From the NCBI GenBank assembly GCA_033675265.1, contig JAUJYZ010000239.1, forward strand, positions 95,001 through 159,000: a DNA stretch of 64,000 bases, read 5' to 3'. The notes under the pieces are model-generated. The model saw only the letters and a program-made list of their open reading frames with translations, was not told where the DNA came from and searched no databases. Shown in pieces: positions 20,501 to 32,500 of the stretch; within the stretch, counting starts at the first letter, position 1, and every line of letters starts with the position of its first letter. The stretch is from Actinostola sp. cb2023 (taxonomy: Eukaryota > Cnidaria > Anthozoa > Actiniaria > Actinostolidae). Position numbers and translations under genes: made by a program.

Positions 20501-23500
20501 CACTCCTTTTGGTGAGCATTAAACACCAGATTATGGAAGTTGAAGCCAGTTTAAATAAAGGGTTACCATCTTTGTAATCTCAACAATCTCGAAGATGCCT
20601 GACGGCGGTTGACTTTGTTTACGCATCGGCAAAGAGCGTTACAGAAGATCGATTTCTTTCCTTTCTTGAAGAGATTTATGCAGGCGACTAGTATTTAGCC
20701 AACAAGATCCATACTTTTACTCTCAAACTCACATCGCATAACCGACACACTTCATTCACGTTATTATATATTGATTTTTGACTTTGACGATAGAATCCTC
20801 TGACATTTCTCTGAATGTTTTGACAAGAAATGGAAGTAATGTATGTTTGATAACTCAAACGTGGTTGGGTAATTCTGACAGTTGACACTTGACAGCATGC
20901 AGGATTAGGAATTTTTAATTAGGGGGCGTTCGGTAGAATCAAGGGTCTTCGCTGCAGGCCCTCCCTCCCCCCTCTTCCCCATTCCTTCTCCTCCTTTTCC
21001 CCTCCTCTCCTCAGTCCCCTTCCGATCCCTTCCGATCCCTTCCGATCCCTATTCCCTCCGATCCGTACCCTTTGGGCCGCCACGCAGGCTAGTGTAGAGA
21101 AGAAGTGCCATACATACCGATAAATGACTTGTTTTTCTTGCATTCAGTCAGCCATGACGGCAGTACGATAACTTGACCACTAGCAACACCACACAGGAAC
21201 TTCACAGTCCGTCTTACCTGTCAAGTACAAATGTGAACTTGTAAGCGATGTATTTCTACACACAGTTGGGTCTCGTATGCGAGGCAAGGAGGTTCAAATC
21301 CTGACTGACCCAGTTTCATACCAAAATGGAGTTACAAAAATAAAATAAATAAAGTATTATTATTATTATTATATTATTATTATTATATTATTATTATATT
21401 ATTACTACTATTATTATTATTATATTATTATTATTATACCTTGTCTGTGATTAGATGAGTGCATTTGTAGACAGAGTCTTCAAGTGTTCCACCAAGACTT
21501 GTGACAACCTTTAAACAGACAAAAATATGAAGTATTGTTTCAGTTGTAACTATCCGTAGATTTAAAAGATTTTGTGCTTGTGCCCTGACATTTACTAGCA
21601 CCAGCGATCTCAAACACAAGTAACTCAAACTACTCGATTCCCTTGAGAGATACATATAGCAGTGGGATTCTATTGTAACTTATCATATTTCTTTGTATCT
21701 CGACATTCATTTAAAAAATACATTTACACCAAAATATTGGCGACTAGAACAGAACTTGACTGCACTAGATATCACAAAATATTTTGATTGCAATCATCGC
21801 TGAATTTCGTTTGGCCGGCCGAACACAGTTTGTTGACCAAAGATCACATTTGGCTGCCGATCTCAGCCCTAAATGAATGTTTTTATTTTCGCATCATAAC
21901 CAAATCATCTTGATTTGCATAGATTAAATCTTTGATTTTCTCAGGCAAGCTTACTGGTATCTTGAAAATTATTAATAGCAAAACATGATTTTATACATCT
22001 ATGCATATGATACAATATGATACAAGTCTGATACAATATTCGCAACCGTACTGTATGGGAATTACAATATCAAGCTGCAACTCCCATAAGGCCAATTTAC
22101 ACGGCACAACTTTTGCCTACAACCATCGCATACAACTAGCTTACAACATGATTTAGGAGTTGTAAGTAAGTGGTAGGGTTGATTTAGACGACACAAGTCA
22201 TGTTGTAAACATGGCGTGAACAAGTCGTATGCGATGGTTGTAGGCAAAAGTTGTACCGTGTAAATCGGCCTATACAGTACGGCTGTTCATATTGTATCTA
22301 TATTACAGTTGACAGAGTTGGCCTATGTTTACGATGTACATGTACCTTTTCACCCTGTTTGTCTGTGACGCCAGTAAACATTACTTTTGGCATTGTCTGT
22401 TTACGGTCTTGCAGTGAAGGACTTTGTATCTCATCCTTGCTCTGATCTTTCTTTCTCTTTGCTGGTGTTGCTTGTACGTCCTCTGTCTACAGATAAAAAC
22501 AAATCCTTGGCTTTCTCAGATACAGTAATAACAACGATGTGATGCAAGGACAAGTTGGATTGTTTAATCTATGAAATGTTATTTCAATCCAACACTTAAT
22601 GTCCAATCAGACTCCATTAAGGCGAAACTTTTCTCATAGGACTTATTTCCATTGTTCTTTTTCCATTGTTCTTCTTAAATTATTATGTACATTCGCTAAG
22701 TTACTGTGAAATACTTCATTCACTGTTGATAATGATGACATGCGGTTGTCGAAACGTACAGCTTACATGTATATCACAAATTTTTTTTTATAAAATGTTT
22801 TGCAAAACCCTTTGTATTACTAACTAATAATCATTTTAAATAATTTATTAATAAATAATTTATGAACTTAATTGGATTAATTAATATGATAACTTAATAA
22901 TAATCATTACTATATTATTGTATTAATAATTATTACAATAATACAGTAACTGAAATAACAAATGGTGCGCAATCTGAAGTTACACATTCGCAGAGAAAGT
23001 TTCTTGTAAAAGAAAATATATCATAATTATTAAAAACATCAAGTCTGCATTTTAACCATGGTCAGCAGTCTGCATTAGGGTAAGGTCTTCGTGTAGCTGC
23101 ACAAATTGTCCTGGCTATTGTTTTTTTATGTAAAAACAATACATAGAACAACAATAGAACAATAGCCAGGACTTTTGTGCAGCTACCAGACCTGACCCTG
23201 CATTTTATACTGACTGTAGTCTATCTGTCTCAATCTCTTTGACTACAGCCCATCGTGACTCAACAGTGACACTACCATATTGATACCTGTGTAACATCTG
23301 CAGCCCTTGTTGATCGTCCTCTTTTTCCTCTCGCCTTGCTTCCTACAGACGAAGTGCTACTTTGAGAGTCGCTGATGGTTTGACTCACGTCTGCAGCGTC
23401 TGGTGTACTAGATACCTGGATTTTAAAATCATGGAGATGTGCACATTGAATGCAATGAAAACTAAGTGACTAGGTGTATTGTTCCCCCCCTGGACTGGAT

Positions 23501-26500
23501 TTTAAAATCGTGGAGATGTGGATATTGAATGCAATGAAAACTAAGTGACTAGGTGTATTGTTCCCCCCCTGGACTGGATTTTAAAATCATGGAGATGTGC
23601 ACATTGAATGCAATGAAAACTAAGTGACTAGGTGTATTGTTCCCCCCCCCCCCCCCCCTGGACTGGATTTTAAAATCGTGGAGATGTGCACATTGAATGC
23701 AATGAAAACTAAGTGACTAGGTGTATTGTTCCCCCCCCCCCCCCCTGGACTGGATTTTAAAATTGTGGAGATGTGGATATTGAATGCAATGAAAACTAAG
23801 TGACTAGGTGTATTGTTCCCCCCCCCTGGACTGGATTTTAAAATCATGGAGATGTGCACATTGAATGCAATGAAAACTAAGTGACTAGGTGTATTTCCCC
23901 CCCCCCCCCCCCTGGACTGGCTTTTAAAATCATGGAGATGTGCACATTGAATGCAATGAAAACTAAGTGACTAGGTGTATTGTTCCCCCCCTGGACTGGA
24001 TTTTAAAATCATGGAGATGTGGACATTGAATGCAATGAAAACTAAGTGACTAGGTGTATTGTTCCCCCCCCTGGACTGGATTTTAAAATCATGGAGATGT
24101 GCACATTGAATGCAATGAAAACTAAGTGACTAGGTGTATTGTTCCCCCCCCCTGGACTGGATTTTAAAATCATGGAGATGTGCACATTGAATGCAATGAA
24201 AACTAAGTGACTAGGTGTATTGTTCCCCCCCTGGACTGGATTTTAAAATCATGGAGATGTGCACATTGAATGCAATGAAAACTAATGAAAACTAAGTGAC
24301 TAGGTGTATTGTCCCCCCCCCCCCCCCCCCCCCTGGACTGGATTTTAAAATCATGGAGATGTGCACATTGAATGCAATGAAAACTAAGTGACTAGGTGTA
24401 TTGTCCCCCCCCCCCCCCCCCCCTGGACTGGATTTTAAAATCATGGAGATGTGGATATTGAATGCGATGATAAACTTTGTAGTTCTGAAGTTTGAGTACT
24501 TGAAAGGGTTAATGCAAGAAAAATGAAGTGACTAGCTATAGGAGTGTTGCTACCCCCCTGGACTGGACATTAGTCTTTCGCAGGGTTACCCCCTGCATTT
24601 GGTTAGGTCCCCCTAACAAGTTGTTGGTATCCTTTCCATTGTATTGTATTGTATTGTATTGCATTGCATTGTATTGCAGAGGCAGTAAGTAGTCTGTAAT
24701 TGACTGAAGTATCAGAGAAAACATTTAATGTCTCAAAAGTGGTATTTAAAAGAGATTGGTGTCTATAAGGCAGTTATTCCAAGGCATAACAGGGATAAAG
24801 TTAGCTAAAATATATGTGGGGATTATGGAGTAACACTGGGCACTAGATTATAAATAACTTATAAATAATCATGTTAATGATGATGATGATAATAATAATA
24901 ATAATATAGCTTATGTAGCACTTATTGAGCAGGCTTGAGCAGTGTAACAATAAATAATCTCTGGTCTACTGACCTCAGTGTCTGGTTTTGCTGGTGGCAT
25001 TTTATTCTTTCCTCTTCTTGTAGACAGTGACTTGGCCACTGACATGGGAGACATGATGTCTTCATGGTCAACGTGAGACATACTTGCTTCTAATGATGGT
25101 CCAGGAATCTTTGGATTGAAAGAGAATGAACAAAATGGATGACTGGAAGAATAAATGAATGAACGAATGAATGAATGAACGAATGAATGAACAAATGAAT
25201 GAACAAATGAATGAATGACCAAATGAATGAATGAACCAATGAATGAATGAACAAATGAATGAATGAACAAATGAATGAACGAACAAATGAATGAACGAAC
25301 AAATGAATGACCAAATGAATGAATGACCAAATGAATGAATGAACAAATGAATGAATGAACAAATGTATGAATGAACAAATGTATGAATGAACAAATGAAT
25401 GAATGACCAAATGAATGAGCGAAACAAATGAATGAATAACCAAATGAATGAATGAATGAACAAATGAATAACCAAATGAATGAACAAATAAACAAATGAA
25501 TGAACAAATGAATGAATGAACAAATGAATGAATGAACAAATGAATGGAATGAATGAACGAATGACCAAATGAATGAATGAACAAATGATAGAATGAACAA
25601 ATGAATGAATGAACAAATGAATGACCAACTGAATGAACAAATGATAGAATTATTATTATTACTATTATTAGAATGAACATTTGAATGAATGAACAAATGA
25701 ATGGAAAACAAATGATTGAATCATTAAATGAATAAATGGAATACAATACTCACAGAATCATCAGGCTGGGTTACTCTTCCCCTTCCTCTTCTTGATGAAG
25801 CAGCTTTAGTCAAAACGGGCCCCTGTGAACCACCATTACCCTCAAGTGATTCTGTAGCACATTCCACTGAATCCTGACAGTAAACACACAATAAGAAGAA
25901 CTAAGTAATAATATTATAATGTAGGGTGCAAAACTGTTGAATTATTGCAGGGAGCCCTTAATCAATTGCCCAGATATGTTACGGTTTCGGTGCTGGAAAG
26001 CCTGAAAACTTGACCATGTCCAGTACACATACTGGTATGCATACAACTTATATATGGGAGTATCCCCCAGACTTGACCTGATGTGTTATCAACTACTTTT
26101 ACATTCTAAATATTACAACACAAACTTATGCAGCTATACCTGTGTATCATCCAATGCAGCCTTGGTTGGTGTTCTTCTTTTCCCTCGTCTCTTACTACCC
26201 AGTGGCGAAGGACTTCCTTGAAACTTAAATTTGAAAGTGATGGGTGCCTGGAATGTTAATCCAGATGGTCTTCATTAATTACACTGGAGTAAGTATAGTG
26301 AGGCGTAGAGCAGATATCGTATGATTGTGAAAAACGTATGGCACAGACATGCCGTGATGATTTAGGATTTCGAATGAGACCGTGCTGTGCCATGCACTAT
26401 GGTTTTTCACAGTCATATGAAATCTGCTCTAACTATACCCTCTATTCAGTGGACAGTGGACTACATGTACAAAATGTAGGTCCTGAGATTTCTTACCTAC

Positions 26501-29500
26501 ATTTACTGTACAAACTCTCTCTACAGCAGACACCCTATATTAAGTGCATGCAGACACCAGAAAAAGGTCTGTAAAGCTTATTTTCATTGTCAAAAACCTG
26601 TACATTCTTTTAAAAGAATGCTACATCTCGCCTGACTTACTTTAAAAGGTGTAATTTGATAGATAGATCTTTATTGATATTTATTGAGACCGCCAGTAAA
26701 TCAGGTCATCTACATCATTGTTGGCAGTACATTTACCTCAGATTCTGTCTTCTTTCTTGTGGACTTTTGTTGTGGCTTTTTATCAGAAAGTATTGTCTCA
26801 AGAGATGGTAACCCTTCGCTGTCCATTTCAGAGAATTCATCTTCTACGATGGCTATTTTAGTTGCTTTTCCTTTCCTTTTTCCCAGTTCTTTCCCTTTCG
26901 ACACAAACTGGTCTTCTTCACTATCCTCTAGAGCTTGTGCTCTGGGTATTTCTGTACGAAGTTTGGCAGTGGATTCCTCAGATTTTCCTGTTTGTCCTAT
27001 TTTATGTGGGGAAGCAGCGGTTCTTTTATTCTGTTCAGATGGTTTCTTGTTATCTTTGTCGTCTTCCAGTGTTGGAGTTTCCACTTTTGTTTTCTCTGCA
27101 TTTTTCTTGGATTTCTTCCCACGTCCATACTTGAATTCTGCTTCTTCTTTGGTGTTGTCATCCACTTCCTCTAGTGGAATGGCTTCTGGTGGGATGTCCT
27201 TTTCACTTTTCCTTGTCCCCCGGGCACGTGACGACTTGGTTTCTTCAACAATGGTGTCGGCCTTTGTCGTGTGTTTGGCAGTTTCCTCTTCCTCTGGTGC
27301 AGTGCTTTCTGATGTTCCAGGGACCACGCCCTTAGGGTTCTTCCTTCTGCTGCGTGATGATTTGGACTGTGCAACGGTGGTGTCCAACTTTGTCTCCTCA
27401 TTGGTGGATTCCACTTCTACAAGTACCTCTTCCTCTGGTGCGGTGACTTCTGGTGTTCTCAGGACCACACGCTTCTTCCTTCTGCTGCGTGATGACTTGG
27501 ACTGTGCAACGGTGGTGTCCAACTTTGTCTCCTCGTTAGTGGATTCCACTTGCACATCATCTTCCTCGGTTTCAGTGGTTCCTGATACTCCAGGGACCAC
27601 ACCCTTGGCATTCTTCTTTCTTCTGCCACGTGATGACTTGGGTTGTTTAATGGTGGTCTCCAACTTTGTCTCCTCATTCTCGTTGGTGGTTTCCACTTCT
27701 ACAGCCTCTTCCTTTTGTGCAGTGGCTTCTGGCACCATACCCTTTGCACTCTTCCTTGATCTCCTGCCACTTGCTGACCTGGTTGCTTCAACAACAGTGG
27801 TGTCTACAGAAGTCTCTTCACTTGCCTGCTTCTCCTCTTCTGTATCTTGGACAGTGGCTTCTGTGTCCCTGTTCTTTGCACTTTTCCTTGATCTCCTGCC
27901 ACTTGCCGACCTGGTTGCTTCAACAACAGTGGTGTCTACAGAAGTCTCTTCACTTGCCTGCTTCTCCTCTTCTGTATCTTGGACAGTGGCTCCTGGTACC
28001 ATCTTTGCACTTTTCCTTGATCTCCTATTCCGAGTAGACTTGGGTCTTTCCGTGGCAGCTTCTATGATGTTCAATGGACTAGTTTTGCTTTCCTGAAAGG
28101 CAGAACCTTCGGTATCTTCTTTCTCTAACTCAATTTTTGATCCCTTGGTTCTCTTGGCCCTACTGCTTCTTGTTGGCTTGGACTCTTCCATGGCAGAGAC
28201 ATTTACAGTGTTTCCCTTTCTCAGTTCTGCCAATCCTCCTTCAGTATCCTGTGCCTCTTGTGGAGTACTTATCGTTTGTTTTTCATTCTTCCCCGACCTT
28301 TTACTCCGAGTAGATTTTGGTTCCTCTTTGACATTTGAAGTTGACAATGAACTTTTTCCTCTCTTTCCCCTACTGGTAGTCTGCTCTTGAATCTGCAACA
28401 GAATAAGAAAAAGCATGATTCCCAGGAGAGACCGGCAACCAGTGGAATTCCACCATCTATCTGGACAAAACTTGCAGCCTATCTTGGCTATAAAATTTCC
28501 CTTGTGTCAAAGTCTACAAAAATGCCATCATTACATGTCTGTTCAATATTTTAGGCAGTTGTTTCAAAATCTAATGAGAACCCCAAATGACTACAATAAT
28601 CTCTGTGTTCCAACCACATTCATTAATAATCAATGATTGAGTAGTGACAGTTTGTCTAAACTGGCAATGACATGGGTTCCGGTATGTTCACTTGGTAAAC
28701 GGCGATCAATCAATGCCATTCATGTTCAATCAATCAGAAAACAATCTATAATATAATAAGAACATAATAGACATATATTGAAATCAAACACCATGTGTAC
28801 TGACTGGTATAAGGTTTTAGTCTATTTTATATTGTCATTCTATGATGTGAGGGCCGCAAGTGTGTATTCACTTTGATGTGCTACCCACTTGATGAAATAA
28901 AGTCTTCATCATCATCATCATCATTTGAATTATGAACACAATTGAATAGCCCACGTTTGATATACATAATGTGTATGTTCCACTTGTCATGCACAAAGGT
29001 TTCAGTGCGAGGCTCCAGCAGCGAATGATGAAATATTATTTTGTCTTTTCACCAATCATATAGTATTATTCCCCAGAGCCTCACTCTCAAACTATTGTAC
29101 ATTGAAAGTCAGCTATTACTATGTTGTTGACAAATGCAAAGTCAGGACATGTACCTCTGTGTTTATTGGTTGATCTTCTTCATCAGAGGGTTGTGTGACT
29201 CGTCCTCTTCCTCTTCTTGTTGGTCTTACTACTATCTCAGTTGGCTCTTGAACAGCTTCTGTAGTCACTTCTTTCTTATTTGGATTGATCTGAAGAATGC
29301 AATCATAAATACTACATTCTATACATGTATCATCATATTGTTCATTATATTACCGTATCATTAACACTATTATTGTGTGACAGCTCCCTCATCATCATCA
29401 TCATCATTAATAATTATCATCATTACCATCACCAAATTTTATTATTAATTTTCCATCATTATTATTACCATCATCGTTATTATCATCATCATCGTCATTA

Positions 29501-32500
29501 TCACCACCATCATCATCATCATTTGTACATGTATCATCATTAATAATTATCATCACTATTATTATCATTACCATCACCAAATTTGATTATTATTATCATC
29601 CATCATTATTATTACCATCATCGTTATTATCATCATCATCATCGTTATCACCACCATCATCATCATCATTTGTACATGTATCATCATTAATAATTATCAT
29701 CACCATTATTAAAATTATCATCACCAAATTGTTTTATTATTATCATCCATCATTATTATCATCACCATCATCATTATCATCATCAATATTACCATCATCG
29801 TTATTATCATAACCATCAATAGAAACACTTCTTGTTTACCTCAGTGTCTTCAAATGAAACTGTTTTCTGTCCTGTCTTACTGCATGTAGGCATGTTGTTG
29901 TTTGTGATATCGTCTTTGATCTCATGTGGTGGAATCTCTTGGGACAACATCTCTTCGCTGTCAGGAATTTCCTGCAAAATAATGTATATTATCATTATTA
30001 TTATTATTATTATTAGTAATGATGCGATGTCTAGCATGAAATCAGGCTGTTTAGGTTCTATAATTTATAGAGTAATTTGTTGCTTGGTAATAGTTTGTGA
30101 AGTACAAGCGTAAAAAGACTCGAAAAAAATACCAGAAGGGATTTGAACCTGTGACCTCCTGGATACTTCTTCCACTTAGCTGAACATACAGTACAGTGTA
30201 TGTCCTAAGTTACCTGGGTATTAATACTGTACGATCCAAAACCTTGCTCGTCACATGAGTTCCCAGTGGCTCAGTGGTTAGAGCGCCTGACTAGTATCCA
30301 GGAGGTCACAGGTTTAATTCCCGTCTGGGCTCGGCATTTTTTTCAAAGTCTTTTTAGGCTTGATGAAACCTTACGAACTACTTCACATACTTTAATAATG
30401 CTCTGAGTTTAAACTGCTTGTTGCTGGGAACATAAGTATATGTCAGGCTCCCTGTTTCTCTCATGCCTTGGGCTGAGTCTAGGTGCTTGAGCTCGGCTCG
30501 GGTTGTTCTCACGTACCTGATCAATCTGGTCATCTAGTCCATATGCTTGAGTGGCTTCACACACATCAACTGTCAAGGTAACACCTACAAGTACAGCAAA
30601 CAAAAATGCAAAGTATTGGGGACATCAAGCTACATTTTTGTACATCGATTTCATGCGATTGAGTCAATGTCACATCATTTATTTAGTAGAGTATTTTTTC
30701 TGAAAATATCATTTATAAAGACTGTGAAAATATCCTGCAAGTTTAAAATTGTCAATAATCAGCACAAGGGCGTTTATGTATAGTAAATGAAGCCTGGGTT
30801 GAAGTCATCTGATTTGAATATTGAGATTTCAAACCTCTATAACTCATAAATGCAAGGTTCAAATCACAAAATACTGAACCCTCCAACTATTCAGTTTGTA
30901 TATAATCAATTTTTAAAGCAAACAAATAAGGGTGATAGGCACATTAACATGTACCTTTGTCACTGGCACTGTTTTCACACTGCACCTCTTCACCATGAGC
31001 TTGTGTATCTTTACATGCTACAGCATCCTTCACTACATTGGTTTCCTGATTTTTAATTTTGACATTCGTTGAAGCCTCATCATCCGTGTCAGAGTCACCC
31101 TCGGTTCCATACGCTTGTGTCTCTTGTATCACTAGGTCTTCCGTCTTTTCTCGTCCATCATCACAATCCCGTGCTTCCATTTCTTTTGTTTCCTGTTTTT
31201 CATTATTGACATTTTCCGAAGTCTCGTCATCTGTGTCAGAGTTACCCTCGGTTCCATACACTTGTGTCTCTTGTATCACTAGGTCTTCTGTCTTTTCTCG
31301 TCTCTCATCACAATCCCGTGCTTCCATTTCTTTTGTTTCCTGTTTTTCATTATTGACATTTTCCGAAGTCTCGTCATCTGTGTCAGAGTCACCCTCGGTT
31401 CCATACGCTTGTGTCTCTTGTATCACTAGGTCTTCCGTCTTTTCTCGTCCATCATCACAATCCCTAGCTTCCGTTTCTGTAACATCGTACGGTATGGTTG
31501 GCACTACTGGTGAGTCTTTAGTTGATGGACTCTCTGGTCGATGAATCCTTGGTGAATCTTCTTCTATCTCAGCATCGTAAGCTTGTGTCTCCAGCATTGC
31601 TGTGTCCTTTCTCTCTTGGTTAGAATTTGGTTTGGGTATATCAGCATTGGAGTCTGATACGTCTTCTTCAACATCGTAAGCTAGCGTCTCCATCATACAT
31701 GTATTATACGGTAATGTTGGTTGCAGTACTTCTGTTCTTTTAGCATCTTTTCCTTTTGGACAACATTGTGGCTTGGGTAAATCGTTACTCACTAAATCAC
31801 CTTCAGAAACATATGCTTGCGTCTCCATCGGTAATGTTGGTTCCATGTCTTTTGACTTTGGCCTAGCAATATCTCTACTTGTGCTTGACATATCAGCTGC
31901 TTCAGGTTCGTAAGCTTGCGTCTCCATCTCCTCTACACCATATGCTAATGTAGGCACAATAGTGACAGGTCCGATGTCTTCTTTTGTATCAGAATGCTCT
32001 CCGTCATCACTGCATGCTTTTGTCTCCATTTCTGTAGTACTGTCTAGCCCGGATATGTGCAAATCTGGTAGGGAGGTGGCATAGAGATCAGGATTGGATG
32101 CTTCATCGGTGGAGGTTTCCTCTTTGCTTCCTGGTGTTGGGTTTACTGGGTAGGCTTGAGTGGGTTGGAATCGGAGGTCATCATCATCATCATCTGTAAA
32201 TGATTCATTGTGATTTAAAATCTTTAAAATACCCAGTACACGTAAAACCTACTGCTCATCACACTACATACATGGTGGTAGCCATGACATAGGAAACCCA
32301 AACAATGATAATATCATAGTAGTTCTAGTTGGATTACCTGTGGTAGTCATAACACAGGAAACCCAAACATCATTGTGGTTCTAGTTGGACTACCTGTGGT
32401 AGTCATAACACAGGAAACCCAAACCATAATAATATCATTGTGGTTCTAGTTGGATTACCTGTGGTAGTCATAACACAGGAAACCCAAACAATAATAATAT

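Noticed and set aside
25068..25640. Bacterial or viral contamination as an explanation for gene-poor, repeat-rich DNA
   Set aside because: GT-AG introns, animal repair genes spanning most of the window, SINE-like elements and microsatellites are consistent throughout. No prophage, viral or bacterial operon structure is seen.
24911..25746. Minus-strand frames of 190-266 residues rich in HSFI/CSFIHLF
   Set aside because: They are produced by the GAATGAAC/AAAT repeat of intron 16; only exon 17 (24974-25108) inside one of them is real.
26684..28096. Plus-strand 470-residue frame
   Set aside because: It is the antisense shadow of MDC1 exon 14, whose sense frame has homology, splice sites and matching phases. 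The plus-strand frame at 31059-31544 is likewise a shadow of exon 10.
30261..30328. A functional tRNA-Thr gene
   Set aside because: The fold is tRNA-like, but the B box is TTTAATTCC, the anticodon stem has a mismatch, and a T-rich SINE-type tail and an inverted relative sit next to it. A SINE fits better.
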